Assembly (NCBI RefSeq): GCF_003852235.1 | Contig: NZ_CP027732.1 | Location: 5,772,506-5,836,505, forward strand | Direction: 5' to 3' | Source: Pseudomonas sp. R4-35-07 | GTDB taxonomy: Bacteria; Pseudomonadota; Gammaproteobacteria; Pseudomonadales; Pseudomonadaceae | Length of the DNA: 64,000 nucleotides | Part shown: positions 50,748 through 60,930 of the stretch, piece by piece | How the letters are laid out: each line of letters starts with the position of its first letter | Numbering within the stretch: the stretch's first letter is position 1 | Notes under the pieces: generated by a model | What the model was told of the DNA's origin: nothing | What the model saw: only the letters and a program-made list of their open reading frames with translations | Databases searched by the model: none | Program-made: the position numbers and the translations under genes

Positions 50748-51620
50748 TCAACGGATATGGGCAAGCACACCTTGAAGCTCGTCGAGGGAGTTATATCCGA
50801 TAACCAATTGCCCTTTACCTTTCTTGCCGTGGCGAATTTGCACCGCAGAGCCTAGCCGTTCGGCCAGGCGCTGCTCGAGGCGCGCGATATCCGGATCAGG
50901 TTTGGCGGTTTCGACCGGTGCAGGTTTGCCGCTCAACCATTGGCGAACCAACGCTTCGGTCTGACGAACGGTAAGCCCGCGTGCGACAACGTGACGCGCC
51001 CCTTCAACCTGTTGATTTTCCGGCAAACCGAGCAAAGCACGGGCGTGACCCATTTCCAGGTCGCCGTGGGACAACATGGTCTTGATGACTTCCGGCAGCG
51101 CGATCAAACGCAGCAGGTTGGACACAGTCACGCGGGATTTACCCACCGCATCGGCCACTTGTTGCTGGGTCAGCTGGAATTCGTGCTGCAACCGCTGCAG
51201 CGCGATGGCTTCCTCGATCGGGTTGAGGTCTTCACGCTGGATGTTTTCGATCAATGCCATGGCGATGGCCGTTTCATCCGGTACGTCGCGCACCATCGCC
51301 GGGATGGTTTCCTTGCCTGCCTGCTGGCTGGCGCGCCAGCGACGTTCGCCGGCGATGATTTCAAAGCGGCCGCTGCCAATGGGGCGCACCACGATCGGCT
51401 GCATCACGCCCTGGGCCTTGATCGAGTTGGCCAGCTCTTCCAGCGCCTGCGGGTCCATGTCCCGGCGCGGCTGGTATTTGCCGCGCTGGATCAGGTCCAG
51501 GGGCAAGTGCTGCAGCTCACGTTCGTCGGCCTGCACCGCTTGCTCTTCCAGCGAAGTGACGGTCGGACCACTCAGGAGTGCATCCAGTCCACGTCCGAGA
51601 CCTCGTTTTTTGACGGCCAT
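50748..51620 (-). CDS. parB: Chromosome-partitioning protein ParB
   Basis: CTP-dependent DNA clamp that loads at parS and spreads; 290 residues. The N-terminal tail KKRGLGRGLDALLSG interacts with ParA/SMC, the CTP-binding domain holds GERRWRA (about 92-98), and the helix-turn-helix contains LTQQQVADAVGKSRVTVSNLLRL. parA follows 9 bases upstream in the operon. A perfect parS copy is at 15839 in this window. Confidence 0.98.
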   Translation of the reverse strand: MAVKKRGLGRGLDALLSGPTVTSLEEQAVQADERELQHLPLDLIQRGKYQPRRDMDPQALEELANSIKAQGVMQPIVVRPIGSGRFEIIAGERRWRASQQAGKETIPAMVRDVPDETAIAMALIENIQREDLNPIEEAIALQRLQHEFQLTQQQVADAVGKSRVTVSNLLRLIALPEVIKTMLSHGDLEMGHARALLGLPENQQVEGARHVVARGLTVRQTEALVRQWLSGKPAPVETAKPDPDIARLEQRLAERLGSAVQIRHGKKGKGQLVIGYNSLDELQGVLAHIR

Positions 51621-51629
51621 GGGGATTCC

Positions 51630-52427
51630 TTAAGTTGGCTGGGCTGCAGCGGTGCGTGAATTGCGACGTTGGCGACGCACCATCTCGCCGGCCAGCGCCA
51701 GGTAGGCAATGGCGCCACGGGAGGATTTGTCGTAGGCCAGCGCCGGCATGCCGTAGCTTGGCGCTTCGGCCAGGCGAATGTTGCGTGGAATCACCGTGTC
51801 GTAGAGCTGGTCGCCGAAATGTTCCTTGAGCTGCGCCGACACATCGTTCATCAGGCTCAGGCGCGGGTCATACATGGTCCGCAGCAGGCCTTCGACTTTC
51901 AGGTTCGGGTTGAGCAATTCGGCGATACGCTTGATGTTATCCACAAGGTCGCTCAGGCCTTCGAGCGCAAAGTACTCGCACTGCATGGGGATGATCACCC
52001 CATCGGCGGCAACCAGAGCGTTGAGCGTGAGCATCGACAGCGACGGCGGGCAGTCGATCAGGATGTAGTCGTAATTCTCGCGGATCGGCGCCAAGGCGCT
52101 GCGCAGACGGCTTTCCTTCATCTGCATTTCCAGCAGCACCACTTCCGCCGCAGTCAGGTCGCGGTTGGCCGGCAGCAGTTGATAACCGCCATGCTCGGAA
52201 TAGTGCATGGCCTGGCCCAGGTCGCACTCGCCGATCAGCAAGTCGTAGACCGAGTTTTCCAGGCCGTGTTTATCCACACCGCTACCCATGGTGGCGTTGC
52301 CCTGTGGATCGAGATCGATCAACAGCACCCGGCGCTTGGTCGCGACCAGGGATGCTGCGAGGTTGATGCAGGTGGTGGTTTTGCCCACGCCACCTTTCTG
52401 GTTCGCTACCGCGAATACCTTAGCCAT
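51630..52427 (-). CDS. parA: Chromosome-partitioning ATPase ParA (Soj)
   Basis: Walker-type ATPase of 265 residues that binds DNA non-specifically and pulls ParB-parS complexes apart. The deviant Walker A KGGVGKTT is at 11-18, the DLDPQGN motif near 40 and DCPPSLSMLTLNAL near 121. The start at 52427 begins MAKVFAVANQ; an in-frame start at 52445 is less likely. Confidence 0.98.
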   Translation of the reverse strand: MAKVFAVANQKGGVGKTTTCINLAASLVATKRRVLLIDLDPQGNATMGSGVDKHGLENSVYDLLIGECDLGQAMHYSEHGGYQLLPANRDLTAAEVVLLEMQMKESRLRSALAPIRENYDYILIDCPPSLSMLTLNALVAADGVIIPMQCEYFALEGLSDLVDNIKRIAELLNPNLKVEGLLRTMYDPRLSLMNDVSAQLKEHFGDQLYDTVIPRNIRLAEAPSYGMPALAYDKSSRGAIAYLALAGEMVRRQRRNSRTAAAQPT

Positions 52428-52445
52428 TCTTGCTTGTGTTCCCAA

Positions 52446-53090
52446 TCATGCCGTGCGGCGCAGTATCAGCAGATGGCGTTGGCCTTGGCAACCGGGTACG
52501 GCCAAGGCGTGTTCGCTATCGAGGTGGAAGTCTGCCGGCAATGCTAACAGCTCGTCGCTTGGATGGACGCCCTTCATTGCCAGCCAGCGGGTATCGCGGT
52601 CGCCAAGGTGGCGAGTCCAGTTGCTGAAGTTCTCCATGCTGCTGAACGCCCGGGAAACAATTCCGTTGAAGGGCTGCTCAGGCGTAAAGGCTTCGACGCG
52701 ACTGTGGATAACCTGCAGATTGTCCAGCTTGAGTTCGAGTTTGACCTGGGTCAGGAAGCGGGTTTTCTTGCCGTTGCTGTCCAGGCAGGTGACCTGTGAC
52801 TCTGGAAACAGGATGGCCAGCGGTATGCCTGGCATGCCGCCGCCGCTGCCGACGTCCAACCAGCGACCGTTTTCGATAAACGGCATCCCGCTCAAGCTGT
52901 CGAGCAAATGGCGCGAGACCATTTCGTCCGGATTGCGCACCGCAGTCAGGTTGTAAGCCTTGTTCCATTTGATCAACAGGGCCAGGTAGCCCATCAGCAA
53001 CGCGTGCTGGGTTTCGGTCAGGTCTATGCCCAACTGGCGCGCACCTGTGGATAACTCTTCGGCGTGTTGCGAGGTGACCAACGAACTCAA
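52446..53090 (-). CDS. rsmG: 16S rRNA m7G527 methyltransferase RsmG
   Basis: Methylates G527 of 16S rRNA with SAM; 214 residues. The SAM loop is [16 protein letters not shown] (about 77-92). The start is an unusual TTG at 53090, chosen because GGAG lies 8 bases upstream and the conserved N-terminus [12 protein letters not shown] begins there; it overlaps the mnmG stop by 4 bases. Confidence 0.94.
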   Translation of the reverse strand: MSSLVTSQHAEELSTGARQLGIDLTETQHALLMGYLALLIKWNKAYNLTAVRNPDEMVSRHLLDSLSGMPFIENGRWLDVGSGGGMPGIPLAILFPESQVTCLDSNGKKTRFLTQVKLELKLDNLQVIHSRVEAFTPEQPFNGIVSRAFSSMENFSNWTRHLGDRDTRWLAMKGVHPSDELLALPADFHLDSEHALAVPGCQGQRHLLILRRTA

Positions 53091-54982
53091 GCGCTTTGCT
53101 CCAACTGACGGCCCGCGCCGCGTTTTTTCAAATGAATCATCAACAGTGAAATCGCTGCCGGCGTCACGCCAGGTATACGCGAAGCCTGGCCGAGCGTTTC
53201 CGGCCGAGTTATCCCCAGCTTGCTTTGAATTTCCTTCGACAGCCCGGAAATCCCGGTGTAGTCGATATCCACAGGCAGCTTGGTGCTTTCACTGGCGCGC
53301 AGGCGAGCGATCTCGTCCTGCTGGCGATCAATGTAACCGGCGTATTTGGTCTTGATTTCCACCTGTTCGGCGACCTGTGGATCTTCTGCGCCGCCGCCGG
53401 TCACTTCGACCAGGCCAGCGTAATCGATTTCCGGACGCGACAGCAGGTTCAGCAAGTTGTATTCGTGAGTCAGGGGCGTGCCAAATTTTTCGGCTATCGC
53501 ATCGCCCTGTTCAGTGCCGGGGCGGACCCAGGTGCTTTTCAGGCGCTGCTCTTCGAGAGTGATGCTCTCGCGTTTTTTGCAAAAGGCCGCCCAGCGCGCG
53601 TCATCGACCAAACCCAGCTCGCGACCTTTTTCGGTCAGGCGCAGATCGGCATTGTCTTCGCGCAGGATCAGGCGATATTCCGCCCTGGACGTGAACATCC
53701 GGTACGGTTCCTGGGTTCCCAGGGTGATCAGGTCGTCAACCAATACGCCGATGTACGCTTCATCGCGACGCGGGCACCAGCTGTCTTTGCCCTGGGCACG
53801 CAATGCAGCGTTGGTGCCGGCGAGCAAACCCTGGGCGCCGGCTTCTTCGTAACCGGTGGTGCCGTTGATTTGCCCGGCGAAGAACAAACCGCCGATCACT
53901 TTGGTTTCCAGGCTGTACTTCAGGTCACGCGGATCGAAGTAGTCGTACTCGATGGCGTAGCCAGGGCGAACGATGTGGGCGTTTTCCATGCCGCGAATCG
54001 ATTGCACGATCTGGATTTGCACGTCGAACGGCAGGGACGTGGAAATCCCGTTCGGGTACAGCTCGTGGGTGGTCAGGCCTTCGGGCTCGATGAAGACCTG
54101 GTGACTTTCCTTGTCGGCAAAGCGGTGGATCTTGTCTTCGATCGACGGGCAATAACGCGGGCCGATCCCTTCGATCACCCCGGAATACATCGGCGAACGG
54201 TCGAGGTTCGCGGCAATGATTTCGTGGGTACGGGCATTGGTGTGGGTAATCCAGCAACTGACTTGTTTCGGGTGCTGCTCCTTGGAACCCATGAACGACA
54301 TGACCGGGATCGGTGTATCGCCGGCTTGTTCGGTCATCACCGAAAAATCCACAGAACGCCCGTCGATTCGCGGCGGGGTCCCGGTTTTCAAGCGGCCCAC
54401 ACGCAGCGGCAATTCACGCAAGCGTTTTGCCAGGGCAATCGACGGCGGATCGCCAGCGCGCCCGCCGGAATAGTTCTGCATGCCAATGTGGATAAGCCCG
54501 CCGAGGAAGGTACCGGTGGTCAACACCACGGATTCTGCGAAGAAACGCAGGCCCATTTGGGTGACAACGCCGCGTACCTGGTCCTGCTCGACGATCAGGT
54601 CGTCAGCTGCCTGTTGAAATATCCACAGGTTCGGCTGGTTTTCCAGAGTTTCACGTACCGCTGCCTTGTACAGAATGCGGTCGGCTTGTGCGCGGGTAGC
54701 ACGCACGGCCGGGCCTTTGCGGCTGTTCAGCACGCGAAATTGAATACCACCTTTGTCGGTAGCCGTTGCCATCACGCCGCCAAGGGCATCGATTTCCTTG
54801 ACCAGATGGCTTTTGCCGATGCCTCCGATGGCAGGGTTGCAACTCATGGCGCCGAGGGTTTCCACGTTATGCGTCAGCAACAGGGTTTTTACGCCCATGC
54901 GCGCTGACGCCAGTGCTGCCTCGGTACCGGCATGACCGCCGCCGATGACGATCACTTCAAAACGGGAAGGGAAATCCACCAC
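53087..54982 (-). CDS. mnmG: tRNA uridine 5-carboxymethylaminomethyl modification enzyme MnmG (GidA)
   Basis: FAD enzyme of 631 residues that with MnmE modifies U34 of certain tRNAs. The FAD-binding [12 protein letters not shown] is at 14-25, and the C-terminal helix that meets MnmE ends [14 protein letters not shown]. The start codon is GTG. In most Pseudomonas chromosomes mnmE lies directly upstream; here a 4.5 kb iron-uptake cassette lies between them. Confidence 0.97.
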   Translation of the reverse strand: MVDFPSRFEVIVIGGGHAGTEAALASARMGVKTLLLTHNVETLGAMSCNPAIGGIGKSHLVKEIDALGGVMATATDKGGIQFRVLNSRKGPAVRATRAQADRILYKAAVRETLENQPNLWIFQQAADDLIVEQDQVRGVVTQMGLRFFAESVVLTTGTFLGGLIHIGMQNYSGGRAGDPPSIALAKRLRELPLRVGRLKTGTPPRIDGRSVDFSVMTEQAGDTPIPVMSFMGSKEQHPKQVSCWITHTNARTHEIIAANLDRSPMYSGVIEGIGPRYCPSIEDKIHRFADKESHQVFIEPEGLTTHELYPNGISTSLPFDVQIQIVQSIRGMENAHIVRPGYAIEYDYFDPRDLKYSLETKVIGGLFFAGQINGTTGYEEAGAQGLLAGTNAALRAQGKDSWCPRRDEAYIGVLVDDLITLGTQEPYRMFTSRAEYRLILREDNADLRLTEKGRELGLVDDARWAAFCKKRESITLEEQRLKSTWVRPGTEQGDAIAEKFGTPLTHEYNLLNLLSRPEIDYAGLVEVTGGGAEDPQVAEQVEIKTKYAGYIDRQQDEIARLRASESTKLPVDIDYTGISGLSKEIQSKLGITRPETLGQASRIPGVTPAAISLLMIHLKKRGAGRQLEQSA

Positions 54983-55104
54983 GCACCTCGTGCCTGCTTA
55001 TGTAGGTAATCAGGAATTGTTTGTTGAAAGAGTTTTAGAGCTTTGGCGGCAAGTATAGGGACTTAGGCCTGCCTAAAGAACCCTTTGCACAAAATTTAAC
55101 CAGC

Positions 55105-55379
55105 TGTGGATGAATCACAGACAATAGAAATTAAAAGAGAGAAATATATTAAATCTTTGTTTTTATGTTTATTTCTACTGAGCACCTTTTCTGTGGATAG
55201 ATCTCTACAGGCTTTGATTTACGTTGTGTACAGCGATTCAAAAGGTTGTGGTCATGTGCCAATGAGGGGGTTGGATAAGTGGCTTAAACCTGTGGATTAA
55301 AGTGATGGTTATCCACAGAGCGGTTTTTGCTCAGGTTTCAGGCGTGGTTATCAACTGGGCCCAAGGGCGGTTATTCACA
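55105..55379. other. DnaA-box cluster in AT-rich spacer upstream of mnmG
   Basis: The 516-base spacer 54983-55498 has no gene that I can support. It holds one exact DnaA box (55309-55317) and four near matches: TGTGGATGA (55105), TGTGGATAG (55192), TGTGGATTA (55291) and TTATTCACA (55371). An AT-rich run lies at 55117-55180. It may be an origin-like or DnaA-titrating element. Confidence 0.7.
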
Positions 55380-55460
55380 GGGCTTAAATCACGGAAACCA
55401 CCGGCTCCAACCGCAGATTTGGCCTCAAGACATCTATTGTGGGAAAACACGAGGACGGTT

Positions 55461-55479
55461 AATAATAGCGATTATCATT
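55461..55479. promoter_or_regulatory. Fur box before the ECF sigma gene
   Basis: AATAATAGCGATTATCATT matches the 19-base Fur consensus in its overlapping NATWAT hexamer pattern (AATAAT, GATTAT, CATTA). It lies 20 bases before the ATG of the sigma factor and implies iron repression. Confidence 0.85.
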
Positions 55480-55498
55480 AACCTACCTTGTCGCGCCT

Positions 55499-56005
55499 AT
55501 GTCCCCTCCTTCACACACGACAGCTGTGCAGCACATCTATGAGCAACACCATTCGTGGTTGCATGGGTGGCTCAAAGGCAAGCTGCATAACGCCTGCGAT
55601 GCGGCCGATGTGGCCCACGATACGTTCGTGCGTATTCTGGGTGGGCGCGACGCTGTGCAGATCCTCGAACCACGGGATTACCTGGCGACCATCGCGAGAG
55701 GCCTGGTGATTGATCGCTATCGCCGGCACGCCATCGAGCAGGCCTATAAACAAACCCTGGCTGAGCGCCCTGAAGCCACCGCCATCAGTGAAGAAGACAA
55801 GGCAATCATCATTGAAACCCTGGTGTCTGTGGACAAGGCGCTGGCCGGTGTGGGGGAACGTGCACGGCGGATCTTCATGCTGTCGCAGATTGAAGGGCTG
55901 ACTTATCAACAGATCGCCGATGATCTGCAGGTGTCATTGACCACGGTGAAGAAACACATGATTCGTGCGCTGACCGAGTGTTCGCTGATCATGGCCAGTC
56001 TGTAA
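55499..56005 (+). CDS. ECF sigma factor (FecI/iron-starvation type)
   Basis: A 168-residue extracytoplasmic-function sigma factor. Region 2 (about 8-75; DAADVAHDTFVRIL, then RDYLATIARGLVIDRYRR) and region 4 (about 110-160; LSQIEGLTYQQIADDLQVSLTTVKKHMIRAL) are intact. It overlaps fecR (TAATG), the hallmark of sigma/anti-sigma pairs, and should direct transcription of the TonB receptor downstream. Confidence 0.94.
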   Translation: MSPPSHTTAVQHIYEQHHSWLHGWLKGKLHNACDAADVAHDTFVRILGGRDAVQILEPRDYLATIARGLVIDRYRRHAIEQAYKQTLAERPEATAISEEDKAIIIETLVSVDKALAGVGERARRIFMLSQIEGLTYQQIADDLQVSLTTVKKHMIRALTECSLIMASL

Positions 56006-56949
56006 TGCCCGCGCCTGATCGCAAGACATTCGAGGCTGCAGCCGGCTGGTATGTGCAGTTTCAAGCGCAATCGCCGACGCCCGCCGAACGGCAAGCCTGG
56101 CAGCAATGGCTCAACGGGGATCCTTCCCATCAAGCGGCGTGGAGCCAACTGGAGCAGTTGCAGCGCAGCCTCGGCGCCCTGCCCCAGGACTTCACGCGGC
56201 GCGCCTTGACCACCACGCAACAACGCCGCCAGGTACTCAAGTGGATGCTGGTACTCGGCGGTACCGGGTATCTGGGCTGGAATGTTCAACGCCATACATC
56301 CCTGGGTAACGTATGGGCCGACTACCGAACGCCTGTGGGTAAACATCGGCGAATCGAACTGGCCGATGGCACTCAAGTTGATCTCAACACCAACACGGCC
56401 ATCGATGTGATGTTCGACACGCGCCAGCGCTTGATCCGGCTGCGCGAGGGTGAGGTACTTATCCACAGCGGGAAGCGGGCCGGGTACCCGCCGTTATACG
56501 TGGAGACGCATCACGGCCGCGTGCAGGCGTTGGGCACTCGATTTACCGTGCGTCAGTTCCCAGATTCCACACGGGTAGGCGTTCTGGAAGATCGGGTCAA
56601 CCTGTCCCCCGGCGACCAGCCCGACCGCAGCCGAACGCTGGGTGCGGGTGAATGCGCGGAATTTGACCGACACGCCATAAGGCCCACCCAGCACTATGGC
56701 CGCACACAAGCAGCTTGGACCGACGGTCAATTGATCGTGCTCGACGCCAGACTTGGCGATGTTATTGCTGAACTGGCGCGCTATCGGCCGGGCCTGATGC
56801 AGTGTGACCAGGCCTGCGCTGGCCTGCGTGTTTCCGGAGCGTTCCGCCTGGACTCGACAGACGCGGTACTGGCCAACCTACAGGCTACCCTGCCGATTCA
56901 GGTGAAGTACTTCACGCGCTATTGGGTGTCAGTCAACCGAATCGTTTGA
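56005..56949 (+). CDS. FecR-type transmembrane sigma regulator
   Basis: A 314-residue inner-membrane anti-sigma factor/signal relay. The N-terminal cytosolic domain has AAGWYVQFQAQSPTPAERQAWQQWLNGDPSHQAAW (two windows of the FecR_N motif), one membrane helix lies near 80-95, and the periplasmic FecR domain (about 105-200) has HRRIELADGTQVDLNTNTAI. It receives the signal from the receptor's STN domain. The start overlaps the sigma stop. Confidence 0.93.
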   Translation: MPAPDRKTFEAAAGWYVQFQAQSPTPAERQAWQQWLNGDPSHQAAWSQLEQLQRSLGALPQDFTRRALTTTQQRRQVLKWMLVLGGTGYLGWNVQRHTSLGNVWADYRTPVGKHRRIELADGTQVDLNTNTAIDVMFDTRQRLIRLREGEVLIHSGKRAGYPPLYVETHHGRVQALGTRFTVRQFPDSTRVGVLEDRVNLSPGDQPDRSRTLGAGECAEFDRHAIRPTQHYGRTQAAWTDGQLIVLDARLGDVIAELARYRPGLMQCDQACAGLRVSGAFRLDSTDAVLANLQATLPIQVKYFTRYWVSVNRIV

Positions 56950-56950
56950 T

Positions 56951-56985
56951 AAAAAAAATAATCCACAGGGGGTTATCTTTTTTTT
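56951..56985 (+). terminator. Terminator-like hairpin between fecR and the receptor gene
   Basis: The stem ATAATCC/GGGTTAT (with a T-G pair) around ACAGG is flanked by an A run and an eight-T run. It may end the fecIR transcript so that the receptor depends on its own ECF promoter. Confidence 0.7.
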
Positions 56986-57039
56986 ATCTGGCGCGGCCCT
57001 TCAGGTAATCACGACGCTACCTTCAGGGCTTACCCATTT

Positions 57040-59472
57040 ATGTACCTTCCTACCCCGCTACGCCAGCGACTTTCCTGCCGCGCCCTTACCTACGGCCTGC
57101 TGCTCGCCACCTCCTGCGGTACGTTGTTATCCACAGGGGTCATGGCCGCCAGTACGACGCAACATTACGTCATCGCTGCCGGCCCACTGGACAGTGCACT
57201 GAGCCAGTTTGCCGCCAGGGCCAATGTGATTCTGTCGTTCTCGCCCCAACAGACTTCGCGTCTGACCACTTCCGGTCTGGATGGCGATTATTCGGTAGAT
57301 CAAGGTTTCGCGCTGCTGCTGCAAAACTCGGGGTTGCAGGCCGTCGCCCAGGCGCCCGGCAGCTATGGCTTGCAAGCAATACCTATCGGCCAGCTCACTC
57401 TCGCACCGACGACCGTAAGCGCGTATCAATCGGATGGATTCGGTCAGGAACTGGCGCCGGATGTTGGCTACAAGGCGCAAAACAGCCGTATCGGCACCAA
57501 GACTAGTACGCCTCTGTCACAGACGCCTCGTTCGGTATCGGTGGTGACCGGGCAACGTATCAAGGATCAAAAATCGCAAACACTGACCGAAGTGCTCGGT
57601 TACGTACCCGGTATTTTCGCGCCGCCTTTTGCCGCAGGCGACGGGCTGGCGGGCGATCTGTTTTTCATTCGAGGCTTCAACGCTACGGACTATGGCTACG
57701 GCCTGCTCAGGGATGGACTACGCGTGCAAGGCAATCGGTACGACACCACCAGTGAGCCTTATGGCCTGGAGCGGGTCGAGGTTTTCCGCGGCCCTTCTTC
57801 GCTGCTCTACGGTGAAAACGCGCCGGGCGGCTTGGTCAACCTGGTCAGCAAACATCCGACCGCCAACCCCCAGGGCGAAGTGCAATTGGGGTACGGCTCG
57901 AACAACCGGCGCCAGGTGGGTGTGGATATCTCCGGGCCGCTCAATGACAGTGACAATGTCCTCGGTCGCCTGGTGATGCTTGGCCGAAAATCCGATACCC
58001 AGACCGACCACGTACCGGACGATCGTATCTACATCGCCCCGTCCCTGACCCTGAATTTTGACGACTACAACACCCTGACCCTGTTGGCCAACTACCAGAA
58101 AGACCACACCAATCTGGAACTTGGCCTACCCGCTGCGGGCACCTTACTCACTAATCCCAACGGTAAGCTGTCCAAGCACACCATGCTCGGCGACCCGGAT
58201 TGGAACACCTTTGAGCGTGAAGCCTGGAGCACTGGCTACGAGTTCAGCCATAGCTTCAACGACGATTGGCAGTTCCGCCAGAACTCGCGGTACATGCAGT
58301 CACGTATCGACCGCCATGAAACCTGGCCGAGCGCGCTGAATAACCGGGGCTTCGGCACCCAACTGAACATGACCGCCTACGACCGCTACAACAAATCCAT
58401 GGTCTATTCCCTGGATAACCAGCTCGAAGGCAAATTCCAGGTCGGCGGGCTGGAAAACACTGTGTTGTTCGGTGCCAGCTACGACCGCACCTCGTTCAAC
58501 CAGGATTGGGATGCCGGTTTCGCCGGTACCATCAATGTGTATAACCCCGTGTACCTGAGGGACCCGCTCACGCCGATCGCTGTGCAGAACACCTTGCTCG
58601 AGCAGCAAATGAAAGGCGTGTACGCCCAGATCCAAAGCAAGTACGACCACTGGCTGTTCCTGCTCGGTGGGCGGCAGGACTGGGTCGACAGCGATTTCCG
58701 CGACAAAGTGAACAAGGCCAGCAACATCAGCACCCAAGACCGCAAGTTCACCTATCAGGGTGGCGTGATGTACCAGTTCGACAACGGCCTGACGCCGTAT
58801 GTCAGCTATTCCACCGCGTTCGTTCCGGTGCAGCAGATTTCCAACGCCGGCGCACCGTTGAAGCCGATCACCAGCAGCCAATATGAAGTGGGCGTGAAGT
58901 ACGAGCCGATCGGCTGGGACACGGCGATGACACTCTCGGTGTACGACTTGCGCAAACAGGACGACACCTACCTCGATGCCACCACCAACAGTTATCGCCA
59001 GGTAGGTGAGAGCCGCGCCAAAGGTGTGGAAGTTGAAATCAACAGTGACCTTACGCCAAACCTGAATGTGACCGCGGCCTACACCTACACTGACGCACGG
59101 ATTACCAAGGATTCCGCCACTTCCTTGGTAGAAGGGCATCAGATGACCGGCGTTCCGCGCAACCAGGCTTCGGTGTGGAGCAAATACCGCTTCCTCGACG
59201 GTCACCTTAAAGGCCTGTCTGTGGGCGGCGGCGTGCGGTATTTCGACAGCACCTTTTCCTACACGGCGCCTACGCTGTACGGGAAGCTGGATGCTGGAAG
59301 TGTCACGCTGGTGGATGCAGCGGTGGGGTATCAGATCGATTCGCACTGGTCAGTGGACGTGAACGCCAAGAACCTGTTCGACAAGGAGTACGTAGCCGGT
59401 TGCAACGACGCGGGGCGCTGCTATTGGGGCGACAGCCGTACCTTGCTGGGTACGGTGTCCTACAACTGGTAA
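57040..59472 (+). CDS. TonB-dependent siderophore receptor with STN signalling domain
   Basis: Outer-membrane receptor of 810 residues. It has a signal peptide (about 1-36), an STN signalling domain (about 45-105; YVIAAGPLDSALSQFAARANVILSF), a plug domain (about 145-260; RSVSVVTGQRI and GLERVEVFRGPSSLLYGENAPGG) and a 22-strand barrel that ends in the terminal aromatic LLGTVSYNW. The ligand is unknown; ferrichrome- or pyoverdine-type siderophores are common for this group. Genes for the sigma factor and regulator lie just upstream. Confidence 0.93.
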   Translation: MYLPTPLRQRLSCRALTYGLLLATSCGTLLSTGVMAASTTQHYVIAAGPLDSALSQFAARANVILSFSPQQTSRLTTSGLDGDYSVDQGFALLLQNSGLQAVAQAPGSYGLQAIPIGQLTLAPTTVSAYQSDGFGQELAPDVGYKAQNSRIGTKTSTPLSQTPRSVSVVTGQRIKDQKSQTLTEVLGYVPGIFAPPFAAGDGLAGDLFFIRGFNATDYGYGLLRDGLRVQGNRYDTTSEPYGLERVEVFRGPSSLLYGENAPGGLVNLVSKHPTANPQGEVQLGYGSNNRRQVGVDISGPLNDSDNVLGRLVMLGRKSDTQTDHVPDDRIYIAPSLTLNFDDYNTLTLLANYQKDHTNLELGLPAAGTLLTNPNGKLSKHTMLGDPDWNTFEREAWSTGYEFSHSFNDDWQFRQNSRYMQSRIDRHETWPSALNNRGFGTQLNMTAYDRYNKSMVYSLDNQLEGKFQVGGLENTVLFGASYDRTSFNQDWDAGFAGTINVYNPVYLRDPLTPIAVQNTLLEQQMKGVYAQIQSKYDHWLFLLGGRQDWVDSDFRDKVNKASNISTQDRKFTYQGGVMYQFDNGLTPYVSYSTAFVPVQQISNAGAPLKPITSSQYEVGVKYEPIGWDTAMTLSVYDLRKQDDTYLDATTNSYRQVGESRAKGVEVEINSDLTPNLNVTAAYTYTDARITKDSATSLVEGHQMTGVPRNQASVWSKYRFLDGHLKGLSVGGGVRYFDSTFSYTAPTLYGKLDAGSVTLVDAAVGYQIDSHWSVDVNAKNLFDKEYVAGCNDAGRCYWGDSRTLLGTVSYNW

Positions 59473-59480
59473 GCGCGTGA

Positions 59481-60851
59481 CTATTTGCCGATACAGAAGC
59501 TGGAAAAGATTCGCCCGAGCAAATCATCGGAACTGAACGCGCCGGTGATCTCCCCCAACAGCTGCTGCGCCTGACGCAAATCCTCAGCCAGCAGCTCCCC
59601 TGCCCCTGCCAGGGTCAGCTGTGCTCGCCCGTGCTCCAACGCCGCGCTGGCGTGGCGAAGCGCCTCCAGATGCCTGCGGCGTGCACTGAAGCTGCTCTCC
59701 GAGGTCTGCTCATAGCCCATGCACGCCTTGAGATGGTCACGGAGCAACTCCAGGCCATCCCCTGCCGATTTGGCACTGAGGCTGATAGTCACATGGCCGT
59801 CGTCGCTGGTTTGCATCGCAATGGCCTCACCGGTCAAGTCGGCCTTGTTACGGATCAAGGTGACTTTGGCCGGGTCTGGCCGTTGCTCGAGGAATTCCGG
59901 CCACAACGCAAAAGGATCCACAGCCTCGGGGGCCGTCGCATCCACCACCAATAAAACTCGATCTGCTTCGCCGATGGCTTTGAGCGCGCGTTCTACACCG
60001 ATTTTTTCCACCTGGTCGTCGGTATCGCGCAATCCGGCCGTATCGACCACGTGCAACGGCATGCCATCTATGTGGATATGTTCGCGCAGGATATCCCGAG
60101 TGGTACCGGCAATTTCGGTGACGATAGCCGCTTCGCGCCCCGCCAACGCATTAAGCAGGCTGGATTTGCCGGCGTTGGGACGACCCGCGATCACCACGGT
60201 CATGCCGTCACGCAGCAATGCGCCCTGCCCGGCTTCGCGCAACACTGTGGATAACTCCTCGCGGACTTTATCCAGCATCGCCAGGACGTGGCCATCGGCC
60301 AGGAAGTCAATTTCCTCTTCAGGGAAATCAATGGCCGCTTCGACATAGATGCGCAGGCTGATCAACTGCTCAGTCAAGTTATGCACACGTAACGAAAAAG
60401 CCCCCTGCAACGAACGCAATGCGTTGCGCGCTGCCTGTGCAGAACTGGCCTCGATCAGGTCGGCAATGGCTTCGGCCTGGGCCAGGTCGAGTTTGTCATT
60501 CAGGAAGGCGCGCTCGCTGAACTCCCCCGGACGGGCCAGGCGGCAGCCCAATTGCAGACAGCGCTGCAGCAACATATCCAATACGACCGGGCCGCCGTGC
60601 CCCTGCAGTTCCAGCACATCTTCACCGGTAAAGGAGTTGGGTCCCGGGAAATACAGCGCCAGGCCCTCATCCAGCACGCTTTCGTCCACATCCAGAAACG
60701 GGCCGTAATGGGCATACCGCGGCTTTAGCTCCCGCCCACTGATCGCCTTGGCGGCCACGCCCGCGAGCGGCCCGGAAATTCGAACGATACCGACGCCGCC
60801 GCGACCTTGAGCGGTTGCGACAGCAGCGATGGTTTCACGAGGAGCGCTCAT
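59481..60851 (-). CDS. mnmE: tRNA modification GTPase MnmE (TrmE)
   Basis: GTPase of 456 residues that works with MnmG. N-terminal folate-binding domain (1-118), helical domain with embedded G domain: GRPNAGKSS (about 224-232), [12 protein letters not shown]; the C-terminal catalytic Cys motif is CIGK at the very end. Convergent with the receptor gene, 8-base gap. Confidence 0.97.
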   Translation of the reverse strand: MSAPRETIAAVATAQGRGGVGIVRISGPLAGVAAKAISGRELKPRYAHYGPFLDVDESVLDEGLALYFPGPNSFTGEDVLELQGHGGPVVLDMLLQRCLQLGCRLARPGEFSERAFLNDKLDLAQAEAIADLIEASSAQAARNALRSLQGAFSLRVHNLTEQLISLRIYVEAAIDFPEEEIDFLADGHVLAMLDKVREELSTVLREAGQGALLRDGMTVVIAGRPNAGKSSLLNALAGREAAIVTEIAGTTRDILREHIHIDGMPLHVVDTAGLRDTDDQVEKIGVERALKAIGEADRVLLVVDATAPEAVDPFALWPEFLEQRPDPAKVTLIRNKADLTGEAIAMQTSDDGHVTISLSAKSAGDGLELLRDHLKACMGYEQTSESSFSARRRHLEALRHASAALEHGRAQLTLAGAGELLAEDLRQAQQLLGEITGAFSSDDLLGRIFSSFCIGK

Positions 60852-60882
60852 CAGCAGGTTCCAGAATTAAAGTGTCGGAAAG

Positions 60883-60905
60883 CAAAACGCCCCACTAGGG
60901 GGCGT
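60883..60905 (-). terminator. Terminator after yidC
   Basis: On the minus strand the stem ACGCCCC/GGGGCGT closes a 5-base loop and is followed by TTTTGC. It separates the yidC transcript from mnmE. Confidence 0.8.
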
Positions 60906-60930
60906 CTTGAGTGGTTATCCACAGAGTAAA

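Noticed and set aside
53225..54907. Long plus-strand frame opposite mnmG
   Set aside because: Shadow of mnmG created by high GC at third positions.
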